This document shows, piece by piece, positions 1 through 6,826 of a stretch of DNA of 10,551 nt. The notes beneath the pieces were generated by a model. That model was not told the DNA's origin. It searched no databases and saw nothing but the letters and a program-made list of their open reading frames with translations. This DNA is from JALZHR01 sp036389695 (lineage in GTDB: Bacteria; Acidobacteriota; Blastocatellia; Pyrinomonadales; Pyrinomonadaceae). Position 1 is the first letter of the stretch. Each line of letters begins with the position of its first letter. The DNA lies in contig DASVWG010000502.1 of assembly GCA_036389695.1 (NCBI GenBank), positions 1-10,551 of the forward strand, written 5' to 3'. A program made the translations under genes and the position numbers.

Positions 1-101
1 TTTAAGGCTTTAAAATTTTGAATATCGAACCTTTGTGAAATTTTTTGCAAACCGAACCGTTTTCTGTGACTCTAAGTAAGGTTATGCAAAAGGACTCGGT
101 G

Positions 102-1847
102 ATGGAAGAAAACAAACAAGGTTTAGCGCTCAGAGAAAAAACGATTGAAGCGATTCCCGTCAGCAACGGGAACAGCAATCAAGCTTTATTGCAGACAAAA
201 GATTTGCCGGTTGCAAAGCAGATTTCCAACGAGCAGTTAATCGCCGAAGAAAAATCGCTGCTCGCCGAAGAAGAATCAATCGAGAAAAATTATCAGGGCT
301 TTCGCGGTTATCTGCGGCTTTTTCACGTCGCGCGCGTCATCGGAACGCTCTCGCTGTATCTTTATCTCGACCAGTACGACCTGCATCACGCGCAGCACGA
401 AAAACAAGCCGAAGCGCGGATGCAGACGGCGCGGCGTCTGACGTGGCTCGCCGTCGCGGGCGAATATTTCTACAAAATCCGCCTGTTTTTCTTTCACCAG
501 TTTATGCTTTTAGTTCGCCGCTTCTATATCGGCGGCGACGCGAATCGCGAGCTGAATCAGGAAAAACAAGCCGTCTGGCTGAAAGAAAATTTAATCAATC
601 TCGGTCCGACGTTTATCAAAATCGGGCAATCGCTGGGCACGCGCGCCGACCTTTTGCCGCTTCCGTTCGTCAAATCTTTGGGCGAATTGCAGGATTCCGT
701 GCCGCCCTTTCCGAATGAAATCGCCTTTGCCCGCATCGAAAAAGAGCTCGGCAAAAAGATAAACGAAGTTTACGAAGAATTCGACGTCGAGCCGATTGCC
801 GCCGCATCTCTCGGACAGGTTTACCGCGCCAAGCTTTTCACGGGCGAAGAAGTCGCCGTTAAAGTCCAGCGCCCGAATCTCGCCGGAATCATCAAGGGCG
901 ACATCGAAATTTTAAGAAAAGTCGCGCGCTTCGCCGAAAGATTTCCGGCTTTAAACGAAAACGCGGATTGGGCTGGAATGCTCCGCGAATTTGACGAAAC
1001 GATTCACGAAGAGATGGATTACGCGGCGGAAGGTCGCAACGCCGAGCGTTTCAGCGAAAGCTTTAAAGAATGGACAAACGTTCACGTGCCGAAGATTTAC
1101 TGGCACGCGACGAGCGAAAAAGTCCTCACGATGGAATTTATACACGGCACGAAAGTCGTGGATTTGGAAGCTTTGCGCGCGCGCCACGTCTCGCCGGAAA
1201 AAGTCAATCGCCTTTTGATTCGCACTTACCTGAAACAGCTTCTGGAAGACGGATTTTTTCACGCCGACCCGCATCCGGGTAATCTGCTGGTGATGCCGGA
1301 CGGGCGAGTCGCGTTTTTCGATTTCGGAATGGTCGGGCGCATCACGCCGCAATTGCAGTCGAAAATGATTGACGCGTTTTTCCACGTCGTGGCGAAAGAC
1401 GCGGAAGAAATAGCGCAGGATTTGATTGATTTGAATTTCTTAAAACCCGGCGCGGACGAAACCAGAGTTAGAGAAGTCGTCGTCAAAATGTTCAAGCTGC
1501 ATCTCGATTTAAAGCTCAAAGACGTAAACTTCAAGGAATTGACCTACGATTTGGCGGACGTGATGTATGATTACCCGTTTCGCCTGCCGTCGAATTTCAC
1601 GTATATTATGCGCGCGCTGATGACGCTCGAAGGCATCGGCATCATCACCGACCCGGAATTTAATTTCTTCGAAACGGCGAAGCCTTACGCCAAAGAATTT
1701 ATGCTCCGCCGCGAAGGCAAAGATTTGCGGAAGCTTTTGGTTGATAAATTGCTCGGACGCGACACGGAAGACGGAAAAATAGATTGGGACAGAAGCTGGA
1801 AGCTGGCGAAAATGGCAGCCAAAACGCTTTGGAATGCAAGGAAATAA
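102..1847 (+). CDS. ABC1/UbiB (AarF) family atypical protein kinase-like protein
   Basis: This is a UbiB/ABC1/COQ8-type atypical kinase. Members bind and hydrolyse ATP and support quinone or isoprenoid-lipid biosynthesis at the membrane. From the ATG at 102 the protein is 581 aa. All family hallmarks are visible: the KIGQ motif at about 173-176 in 'LGPTFIKIGQ', the Ala-rich loop AAASLGQ at 233-239 that replaces the glycine-rich loop, the ATP-site Lys in 'VAVKVQRP' near 254, 'HADPHPGN' at 387-394 and the metal-binding DFG at 407-409. The first ~65 residues are charged and low in complexity. I see no C-terminal transmembrane pair, which many bacterial UbiB proteins have, so membrane association may be peripheral. 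I chose ATG 102 because AAAAGGA lies 7 nt upstream. ATG 84 and TTG 45 are in frame but have poorer sites. No ubiquinone or menaquinone gene is adjacent, so the exact substrate pathway is unknown. Confidence 0.93.
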   Translation: MEENKQGLALREKTIEAIPVSNGNSNQALLQTKDLPVAKQISNEQLIAEEKSLLAEEESIEKNYQGFRGYLRLFHVARVIGTLSLYLYLDQYDLHHAQHEKQAEARMQTARRLTWLAVAGEYFYKIRLFFFHQFMLLVRRFYIGGDANRELNQEKQAVWLKENLINLGPTFIKIGQSLGTRADLLPLPFVKSLGELQDSVPPFPNEIAFARIEKELGKKINEVYEEFDVEPIAAASLGQVYRAKLFTGEEVAVKVQRPNLAGIIKGDIEILRKVARFAERFPALNENADWAGMLREFDETIHEEMDYAAEGRNAERFSESFKEWTNVHVPKIYWHATSEKVLTMEFIHGTKVVDLEALRARHVSPEKVNRLLIRTYLKQLLEDGFFHADPHPGNLLVMPDGRVAFFDFGMVGRITPQLQSKMIDAFFHVVAKDAEEIAQDLIDLNFLKPGADETRVREVVVKMFKLHLDLKLKDVNFKELTYDLADVMYDYPFRLPSNFTYIMRALMTLEGIGIITDPEFNFFETAKPYAKEFMLRREGKDLRKLLVDKLLGRDTEDGKIDWDRSWKLAKMAAKTLWNARK

Positions 1848-1854
1848 GTAAGTT

Positions 1855-2166
1855 GTGGAGCCCGCCAATGTTCTTGAAATTGAAAGCCTGCCGGATGATT
1901 GGCGTGATAAAGATGAAATAATTCTTCACGCCTGCTTTCAATTACTGAAAGATTTTGTCGAGCAGGAAAAGAAAATAATTGAGCAAATTGATTGGAAACA
2001 CGACGAAGAAACCGAAAAAGCTAAAGCTGAAATAGATTTTCTTTATAATTAGTGGCTGGAAAGATTTCACGATGAGGAAGATTTCGACAAAATAAAACGA
2101 CTATATGAAGAAGACAATCAAATGCTTAAAAGGTTAATTGATGTTAGAAAATATTTGTGGTCGTAA
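1855..2166 (+). pseudogene. Small acidic/charged protein gene interrupted by one in-frame TAG
   Basis: A GTG-started frame begins 7 bp after the kinase stop and runs 65 codons to TAG at 2050-2052. The same frame then continues open for 37 more codons to TAA at 2164-2166. The first part contains 'LPDDWRDKDEIILHACFQLL' and ends LYN. The second begins WLERF and ends 'MLKRLIDVRKYLWS'. I recall small bacterial and phage hypothetical proteins with an '...LPDDW.D.DE...HA.FQ.L..FVE' start, an LYxWW-like middle and a 'ML.RL..VR..LW' end. On that pattern the TAG stands where TGG (Trp) is expected, a single-base nonsense change. The function of the family is unknown to me. The DNA is visibly more AT-rich than the kinase gene. 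No clear ribosome site is seen. Alternatives are a functional 65-aa short form, amber readthrough, or an assembly error. The family match is from memory. Confidence 0.6.
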
Positions 2167-2196
2167 AATTTTTATCTTTGTTTTTTGCAATCCAAA

Positions 2197-2835
2197 ATGA
2201 CCGGCAAAATAAAAATCGCACACGTCGAAAACGACTTTTCCGTTAGCGAACTCGATAGTAATTATTGGGAAAAATCACAAACCGTCTCAATCGAAAAATA
2301 CTGGTCGGGCGAAGCTGCGCCGAACGGCAGACACGCGAAAGCGAGGCTTTTGTGGTCGGAAACTGCGCTTTACGTTCGCTTTGAAGCTGTTCAAAGCGAG
2401 CCTTTGATTGTTTCGGAAAAGCCGAATCTGGAAACGAAAACGCGCGGGCTTTGGGAGATGGACGTTTGCGAGATTTTCGTCGCGCCGGACAGAGACGAGC
2501 CGCGAAAATATTTCGAGTTTGAAATCGCGCCGAGCGGCGAATGGGTTGATTTGGCGATTCATCAGATGCCTGACAGACGCGAAACCGATTTTGCATACGA
2601 TTCGGGAATGCAGTCGAAGGCGATAATCGAAAAAGACAAAATCCGGATGGCGATAAAAATCGAATGGAAAGCCTTCGGTAAAACGCCAAAAGCGAATGAC
2701 GTCTGGCGCGGAAATTTGTTTCGCTGCGTCGGCGCGGGCGAAACGCGCGGTTATCTCGCCTGGCTACCGACCGAAACGCCGCATCCGGCTTTTCACGTTC
2801 CCGAAGCATTCGGCGAATTTGAGTTTGTGAAATAG
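2197..2835 (+). CDS. CBM9-like (carbohydrate-binding family 9-like) domain protein
   Basis: This single-domain protein resembles the CBM9-like/DOMON-type beta-sandwich found in carbohydrate-binding family 9-like proteins. From ATG 2197 it is 212 aa. Recognisable pieces are the strand 'ALYVRFEA' (about 57-64), 'WEMDVCEIFVAPD' (86-98), 'YFEFEIAPSGEWVDL' (105-119), 'WRGNLFRC' (170-177) and the C-terminal 'PAFHVPEAFGEFEF' (197-210). This order (ligand-facing Trp and Asp, then E.F.SP.G.., then a final FH.PE.FG..F) is typical of the family. There is no signal peptide, so it is probably cytoplasmic, unlike CBM9 modules attached to secreted xylanases. A TTG at 2185 would add four residues, but ATG is preferred, and neither has a convincing ribosome site. 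It converges on the next gene with 15 bp between the stops. Its sugar ligand cannot be predicted, and no carbohydrate-active enzyme is next to it. Confidence 0.75.
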   Translation: MTGKIKIAHVENDFSVSELDSNYWEKSQTVSIEKYWSGEAAPNGRHAKARLLWSETALYVRFEAVQSEPLIVSEKPNLETKTRGLWEMDVCEIFVAPDRDEPRKYFEFEIAPSGEWVDLAIHQMPDRRETDFAYDSGMQSKAIIEKDKIRMAIKIEWKAFGKTPKANDVWRGNLFRCVGAGETRGYLAWLPTETPHPAFHVPEAFGEFEFVK

Positions 2836-2850
2836 CGGCAACTTACAGGC

Positions 2851-3582
2851 TTATTTTTTCGGTCTTTTGGATTTCGAATATTTATTCAGGTCGAGGTCTA
2901 CACCTTTGATAATCTCGCATTTGTCGCAATAAGCATCTTTACTGCTCAACGGAAAATAACAAACGCCTGTATAGTCTTCTCCGGCTTCGGCACTGATAAC
3001 AAAAATAATTCTTCTTATTTCGTCCGCTGCACGCCTATAAGCAAATTGTTTCGCAATACGCGAGATTCGCGCATCAATCTGTTTAGCCGTTGCCTTTGCC
3101 GGAAATCTTAAATCAAACCGCACTAAAAGATTGGCATCATTACGCAGTTGAATTATAAAACTGTCCAAACGCCCCGCTTCTTCAACTTCGGATAATTTTC
3201 CGTAACCGTCGAGACAGTTATCGATTATCTGCATACCTATCGTGCCGGTTTCCGAAAAAGTTTTCGGACAATTCTCCGGTAATCCCTTTATCTCAACGCT
3301 CGCTGTAACATTTATATCGCTTAAGTCTTTTGTATCAACTTCGATAGTCGGCGTTCCCTGACCGGACATAATTTTTCCGGCTGAGACTTCCCATTCGTAT
3401 TCAAGCTTTAAATCTTCGGGCTTATTTTCAACCGAAACGGCGAAACCCATCGGCGTTCCGGGCAAAAGAACATCTGACGAACCCTTAATAGATATTTTCG
3501 GGCAGGGCAAATTTCCGGTCTGCGCGTAAATAGTAATTTGAAACGCCAAACAAGCGATAAATACCAGAGAAATTTGTTTCAT
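2851..3582 (-). CDS. Exported protein with Ig/PKD-like domain and degenerate OmpA-like C-terminus
   Basis: This 243-aa protein starts with a signal peptide (residues 1-20, hydrophobic 5-18, probable cleavage YA|Q). It is therefore exported, probably to the periplasm. Residues about 28-118 form an Ig/PKD-like beta-sandwich: 'LEYEWEVSAGKIMSGQG' followed by 'VTASVEIKGLPENC'. Residues about 136-212 ('LDSFIIQLRNDANLL...', 'DARISRIAKQF...', 'DEIRRIIFVI') look like the 'LDNFAIQLQNDP...' region I associate with acidobacterial secreted proteins, resembling an eroded OmpA-like fold. C27/C105 in the sandwich and C208/C219/C222 near the end could form disulfides. The tail is basic (KSKRPKK). Cys11 does not sit in a proper lipobox, so a lipoprotein is unlikely. 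The gene is divergent from the phage-type ATPase gene across 214 bp. Its function is unknown, and the domain reading is from sequence style, not a search. Confidence 0.75.
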   Translation of the reverse strand: MKQISLVFIACLAFQITIYAQTGNLPCPKISIKGSSDVLLPGTPMGFAVSVENKPEDLKLEYEWEVSAGKIMSGQGTPTIEVDTKDLSDINVTASVEIKGLPENCPKTFSETGTIGMQIIDNCLDGYGKLSEVEEAGRLDSFIIQLRNDANLLVRFDLRFPAKATAKQIDARISRIAKQFAYRRAADEIRRIIFVISAEAGEDYTGVCYFPLSSKDAYCDKCEIIKGVDLDLNKYSKSKRPKK

Positions 3583-3650
3583 AAGCTTTCTGATTTTCAG
3601 CTAATCTAGCCGAAAACCGCAAAAACTCAAAATTTTTTCAAAAAATCTTT

Positions 3651-3666
3651 GTTTCACACTTGAAAC
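3651..3666. promoter_or_regulatory. Operator-like palindrome 1 (GTTTCA-N4-TGAAAC)
   Basis: This is a perfect 6+6 bp inverted repeat with a CACT spacer. The same half-sites with the same 4-bp spacing recur at 3690-3705. Its right half overlaps a candidate -35 box (TTGAAA, 3660-3665). A third TGAAAC half-site follows at 3668-3673. Two identical dyads around one promoter suggest a binding site for a dimeric repressor. I cannot name the regulator, and none is encoded next to it. Confidence 0.55.
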
Positions 3667-3688
3667 ATGAAACAGTTTATGATAGATT
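3660..3688 (+). promoter_or_regulatory. Candidate sigma70-type promoter of the phage-type ATPase gene
   Basis: TTGAAA (3660-3665) and TAGATT (3683-3688) are separated by 17 bp. This sits between the two GTTTCA-N4-TGAAAC palindromes: the left one overlaps the -35 and the right one would cover the start point. The predicted leader to ATG 3797 is about 100 nt. The -10 matches only four of six consensus bases, and acidobacterial promoters are poorly characterised, so this is a proposal. Confidence 0.4.
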
Positions 3689-3689
3689 T

Positions 3690-3705
3690 GTTTCAACAAT
3701 GAAAC
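3690..3705. promoter_or_regulatory. Operator-like palindrome 2 (GTTTCA-N4-TGAAAC)
   Basis: This is the second copy of the dyad, with an ACAA spacer, centred 39 bp from the first. It lies just downstream of the candidate -10 box, where a bound protein would block transcription initiation. The 12 half-site bases are identical to copy 1 while the spacers differ, as expected of a protein-binding site rather than a copied DNA element. Confidence 0.55.
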
Positions 3706-3796
3706 GGATTGCCTTTGATGGTAATCACTTAATGGACGAAATCTAAAGTAAAGATTTAGCTGGCAAAAGAGAAAGTAAGTAAGGAGAAGTAAAGTT

Positions 3797-4834
3797 ATGA
3801 CGAAACCGAAAATCAATCCGTTAAGCCGAATCCCGCGACAGCAGCGCCTCGTGATGGCGATTCGCGGCGGCGCGGGCGTGGGCAAAAGCCATTTTATCCG
3901 CTCGATGAGCGAAGCGGGCTTGGGAAAACTTTGTATTTTTGACACCGAGCGCAAAGCGCGCCTGCTCAGAGGCGTCGGCGTTCAGTTTGACGCGCTGGAA
4001 ATCGAAAACACGGACGAGCTGCCGGATTTTATCGACTGGGCAATCTCGGGCGAAGGTCGCGAGCAGAATTACGGCTGTTTCGCGCTGGATTCGTGGGCGG
4101 CTTATTTCGGCGCGAAGCATTCGCAAATGATTGAAGCGGTGCGCGAGAAAACCGGCGACCCGCTGGCGCAGCCGAGCGCCGAAGAATTGGCGGCAGACCA
4201 GATGATTTTGCAGGGCGTTCTTCGTAAGCTCTGCATCGAATCAGGAAAATCGGTCGTCATCGCCGACCAGATTCCGGCGAAAGGCAAAGAAGCCAAAGAA
4301 GACAACGAAATCGGGCGCGTTCTGCCGATGACGGCGAGCGGTCTGGAATATTTTGTCGATGTCATGGTCGAAGTCAGCCTGCAGGAGCGCGACGGCGAAA
4401 TCGTCCGCGTTTTTCAGGTGGTGAAATCGAATTCGCCTGCCTTTGAAGTCGGTTACGAATTCGTCGGAAACGTGACGTTCAAGGATTTTCTCGAACATAT
4501 GCGCGGCGAGCAGGCTTTGGAACTGGCGTTTGAAACGCCCGCGCCGTCGAAAGTGCCGGAATTTATCGAAGAGCGTCAGCCGTTATCATTAGTGCCGAAC
4601 ACTTTGACGATTGACGAATTAATCGCCAAAGCGGAAGCGAACGGCTTCAAAAAAGCCGACATCGTGACGGGCGCGAAGATTTATCATAACCAGCCGAACA
4701 TTTATCACCTTTCGGCTGAGCAAATCATGGATTTGGACAGAAGAATGACGGCGCGCCTCGAAAAAACCAAAAATCAGGACGCGGGCAGTAGCAGCGGCGA
4801 AAAAACCAACGCCAAACGCGCCAAAGTAGCTTAA
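3797..4834 (+). CDS. Phage-type RecA-fold ATPase (Sak4/AAA_24-like)
   Basis: This 345-aa ATPase resembles the phage nucleotide-binding proteins (AAA_24/Sak4 group) that assist single-strand annealing and recombination. Walker A is GGAGVGKS at 24-31. A strand-2 'LCIFDTERKARLL' (45-57) matches the D.E....L pattern of this group. Walker B is 'YGCFALDSW' with Asp98. 'SVVIADQIPAKGKE' (152-165) occupies the sensor position and ends in a Gln-containing loop as in RecA-fold proteins. After the core (about residue 250) comes a Pro-rich linker, a small helical domain (about 265-312, 'TIDELIAKAEANGF' onward) and a basic Lys-rich tail. AAGGAG lies 10 nt before ATG 3797. No phage structural, integrase, exonuclease or SSB gene is adjacent, so it is an isolated accessory gene. 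Its base composition matches the neighbouring host genes, which argues against very recent arrival. The exact family is tentative; the P-loop fold is clear. Confidence 0.8.
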   Translation: MTKPKINPLSRIPRQQRLVMAIRGGAGVGKSHFIRSMSEAGLGKLCIFDTERKARLLRGVGVQFDALEIENTDELPDFIDWAISGEGREQNYGCFALDSWAAYFGAKHSQMIEAVREKTGDPLAQPSAEELAADQMILQGVLRKLCIESGKSVVIADQIPAKGKEAKEDNEIGRVLPMTASGLEYFVDVMVEVSLQERDGEIVRVFQVVKSNSPAFEVGYEFVGNVTFKDFLEHMRGEQALELAFETPAPSKVPEFIEERQPLSLVPNTLTIDELIAKAEANGFKKADIVTGAKIYHNQPNIYHLSAEQIMDLDRRMTARLEKTKNQDAGSSSGEKTNAKRAKVA

Positions 4835-4863
4835 AGTTTCGCACTGGCAAAAGGCGAAAAAGG

Positions 4864-4906
4864 AAAGGGAAAGAAATTTCGGGAGCATAGTTCTTTCCCT
4901 TTTTCC
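4864..4906 (+). terminator. Probable intrinsic terminator after the ATPase gene
   Basis: A 12-bp perfect stem pairs 4864-4875 (AAAGGGAAAGAA) with 4891-4902 (TTCTTTCCCTTT) around a 15-nt loop. It can extend by GGA/TCC with a small bulge. The right arm is T-rich and runs into TTCCGTTT. It lies 30 bp after the ATPase stop. The U-tract is impure, so its strength is uncertain. Confidence 0.5.
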
Positions 4907-4989
4907 GTTTATAAAAATCCTTCCACAAATTACCTCACCACCGTTTTTAGAACTCAATTTGAGATTTTAAAAGTTCTTTCGATTAAAAA

Positions 4990-5412
4990 ATGTGTATTTT
5001 ATATGTCTCTTACTTAGACCTTTCGGTCAATTTGGGCAATCCGTTTATTAGTCTGACGCATAAACCGATTGTCAACCGGTTGAGAAGCCGCTTTTTAAAC
5101 TGGAAAGGTTTTTTCAGGAAATATGAAAATTACAACCTGGGTTTTATCGTCGCCACAAAACGCGGAATTCGCGAACTTGAGGTAAAAGGACCTTCTGTTT
5201 CTCGAAAAATGAAGCTCGTTGATTTTTCAATCTTTCTGCCTGAGAAAGTTGAAGCACTTAATCCAAATAAAGCCGAAGACATAAATAGTTATCTGGATTT
5301 GGTATTTTTAGGAATCTCGATGGCTCTGGCAAAATATCAAATTTCGAAAGTAGAAATAGAAAAGATTAACGAGGAATGTAAACGCGAACTAAATGGATTA
5401 AACAATAAATAA
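4990..5412 (+). CDS. Hypothetical protein, AT-rich orphan
   Basis: This is a 140-aa protein that I do not recognise. There is no signal peptide or convincing transmembrane helix. The N-terminal half is basic (repeated R/K between 30 and 62). The C-terminal half has a beta-strand 'KLVDFSIFLP' (75-84), a hydrophobic helix 'YLDLVFLGISMAL' (101-113) and a charged helix 'EIEKINEECKREL' (122-134). A compact alpha/beta protein of this size and shape would be compatible with an immunity-type protein, but that is only an impression. ATG 4990 is the first possible start, because an in-frame TAA lies at 4984-4986. No ribosome site is visible. The gene uses more A/T-ending codons than its neighbours, which suggests separate ancestry. 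It is separated from the upstream ATPase by a terminator. Confidence 0.6.
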   Translation: MCILYVSYLDLSVNLGNPFISLTHKPIVNRLRSRFLNWKGFFRKYENYNLGFIVATKRGIRELEVKGPSVSRKMKLVDFSIFLPEKVEALNPNKAEDINSYLDLVFLGISMALAKYQISKVEIEKINEECKRELNGLNNK

Positions 5413-5457
5413 TTTTAATTTAAGGCACAATGTGAAAACTATTAAAGGAGAAAATCT

Positions 5458-5862
5458 ATGCTGCGAATAATTTTGGGTGTGATTGTCGGATTTATTCTCT
5501 GGTCGATTCTCTGGGTCGGCGGCGACGCGGTTCTTTCGGCGATTTCGCCCGGCTGGTGGGGCAGAACGTCGCTGGAATTTCGCGCGGCGGTGGAAAACAA
5601 AACGCCTTACTCGCTGGACTCGATAGTTTTGATTCTGCTGCTGGTCAAGAGCGTAGTTACTTCTGTCATTTCGGGTTTTGTGACGGCAGCGATTGCCAGG
5701 GAAAACGCGAAATCGACGCTCTTGTTAGGCATTTTGCTTTTATTGTTCGGCATTTTTATTCAATCAATGTATTGGAATTATATGCCGCTCTGGTATCACC
5801 TGCCGTTTTTGCTTCTTCTGATTCCGATGTCGATGCTCGGCGGGAAATTAAGGAAAAGTTAG
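5458..5862 (+). CDS. Small four-helix membrane protein
   Basis: This 134-aa integral membrane protein has about four hydrophobic segments at 3-26, 55-80, 86-106 and 112-128. A loop between helices 1 and 2 is richer in polar residues (about 30-53, 'PGWWGRTSLEF'). The C-terminus is basic (GGKLRKS) and likely cytoplasmic. I know of no assigned function for this type. The start is well supported: AAAGGAG lies 7 nt before ATG 5458. It is first of three same-strand small genes and 102 bp upstream of the VOC gene. A promoter-like pair in that gap suggests that they are not strictly one operon. Confidence 0.8.
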   Translation: MLRIILGVIVGFILWSILWVGGDAVLSAISPGWWGRTSLEFRAAVENKTPYSLDSIVLILLLVKSVVTSVISGFVTAAIARENAKSTLLLGILLLLFGIFIQSMYWNYMPLWYHLPFLLLLIPMSMLGGKLRKS

Positions 5863-5874
5863 GCATTAACATAT

Positions 5875-5903
5875 TTGACGCACCTGTATGATTTCTTGTT
5901 AAT
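5875..5903 (+). promoter_or_regulatory. Candidate promoter of the VOC gene
   Basis: TTGACG (5875-5880, five of six -35 bases) is followed after 17 bp by GTTAAT (5898-5903), or after 18 bp by TTAATT. The leader to ATG 5965 would be about 55 nt. The -10 is weak, so this is tentative. Confidence 0.35.
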
Positions 5904-5964
5904 TTTTTAAGTGTTTGCAAAATTTCAGCCACAAGACAGACTTGCGCTAATTGAGGAGAAAGCA

Positions 5965-6336
5965 ATGTTTCAAGGATTAAGAACTGTTATTTACCATGTA
6001 GATGATCTTGAGAAAGCCAAAGCGTGGTATTCGGACGCGTTAGGAGTCAAGCCTTATTTCGACCAACCGTTTTATGTCGGCTTTAATGTCGGCGGCTACG
6101 AATTAGGGCTGGACCCGGATATGGCGGGCGTGTCGAAAGGCAACAATGCGGTCGCTTATTGGGGCGTAAAAGATGCTGCCGTCGCATACGAACGGTTGAT
6201 TGAACTCGGCGCGAAGAAGCATAGCGATGTGACCGATGTGGGCGGTATTTATGTTGCGACCGTTACAGACCCGTTCGGAAATGTATTCGGCATTATCGAA
6301 AATCCACATTTCAAAGCGGTCGACGAACAGAAATAG
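5965..6336 (+). CDS. VOC family (glyoxalase/bleomycin-resistance fold) protein
   Basis: This 123-aa protein is a single-chain vicinal-oxygen-chelate protein, a superfamily that includes metal-dependent lyases, dioxygenases and drug-binding proteins that usually act as dimers. Both beta-alpha-beta-beta-beta halves are visible: 'YHVDDLEKAKAWYSDALGV' (10-28) opens the first, and 'AYWGVKDAAVAYERLIELGA' (64-83) opens the second. 'VTDPFGNVFGIIENP' (100-114) is the classic closing motif. Likely metal ligands are His11, Glu46 (in YELGL) and Glu112; the ligand expected from the second half is less obvious. The start was moved from GTG 5911 to ATG 5965, because GAGGAGA lies just upstream (5953-5959) and homology begins there. 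The substrate cannot be inferred from its neighbours, which are two membrane proteins of unknown role. Confidence 0.9.
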   Translation: MFQGLRTVIYHVDDLEKAKAWYSDALGVKPYFDQPFYVGFNVGGYELGLDPDMAGVSKGNNAVAYWGVKDAAVAYERLIELGAKKHSDVTDVGGIYVATVTDPFGNVFGIIENPHFKAVDEQK

Positions 6337-6409
6337 ATTTTAACCAGATATTTCGGGTGAGCCAGATATATTATTGCCAAAAGTTAGAATCAAAGGAGGC
6401 GATTAAACT

Positions 6410-6826
6410 ATGAGCGCAGGACGTTTGGCTTGGATTATCGGGGCGGCGATATTTATTTTAATCGTCAACGTAAGTTTAAGCGTGGCGTATATGGTATTTT
6501 ACTCATACGTCATCAATCCCGGGCACGATGAACAGTTTTATCAGGAACATATCCAAATTGCGGCGCCTTATTGCAGTATTTTTTTCGGCATCCCTTTATT
6601 TTATTTTGTCTGCCGGTGGATTGGCGGTAAATGGGAAAAGGAATTTGCCGTTAAAGCCTCGATTTTTGTGTGGATTGTCTATTTGCTGATAGATGTAGCA
6701 GTTTTAGCCGCTGCCGGATTAACGCTTAAAATAGTTGTGTTAGCAACGATTTCGCTCACGACAAAATTTGTCTCAGCCTATTTCGGCGGAATATCCGCAG
6801 GCAGGAAAAATCATAGCTCAATTTAG
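6410..6826 (+). CDS. Four-helix integral membrane protein of unknown function
   Basis: This is a 138-aa membrane protein with hydrophobic segments at about 7-33, 50-70, 80-103 and 106-128. A soluble loop 'NPGHDEQFYQEH' at 36-47 lies between helices 1 and 2, and a short basic tail (GRKNHSSI) follows the last helix. The start is firm: AAAGGAGG lies 10 nt before ATG 6410. It resembles the 134-aa upstream protein in size and helix count, but I see no clear sequence similarity. Its stop overlaps by 4 bp the stop of the opposite-strand gene at 6823, so the two genes are packed tail to tail with no room for a terminator between them. The function is unknown. Confidence 0.8.
   Translation: MSAGRLAWIIGAAIFILIVNVSLSVAYMVFYSYVINPGHDEQFYQEHIQIAAPYCSIFFGIPLFYFVCRWIGGKWEKEFAVKASIFVWIVYLLIDVAVLAAAGLTLKIVVLATISLTTKFVSAYFGGISAGRKNHSSI

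Noticed and set aside
31..50. Shared 'CTTTGT...TTTTTTGCAA' text before the kinase gene and again at 2176-2190 before the CBM9-like gene, considered as a common promoter element.
   Set aside because: Low-complexity T-rich sequence. The two copies differ in length and no -10/-35 pair is convincing.
3667..3746. Two tiny overlapping ORFs (11 and 15 codons, ATGA overlap) in the leader of the phage-type ATPase gene.
   Set aside because: They arise from the repeated TGAAAC half-sites, lack ribosome sites, and the first would lie mostly upstream of the predicted transcription start.
3739..3757. Small hairpin AAATCT/AGATTT in the ATPase leader, considered as a riboswitch or attenuator.
   Set aside because: Only a 6-bp AT stem with no T-tract and no known riboswitch core.
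6823..6826. Four-base stop-to-stop overlap of convergent genes as a possible sign of misannotation.
   Set aside because: Both genes are well supported (strong ribosome site and membrane helices on one side, eight-cysteine cluster on the other), and tail overlaps of this size are common.
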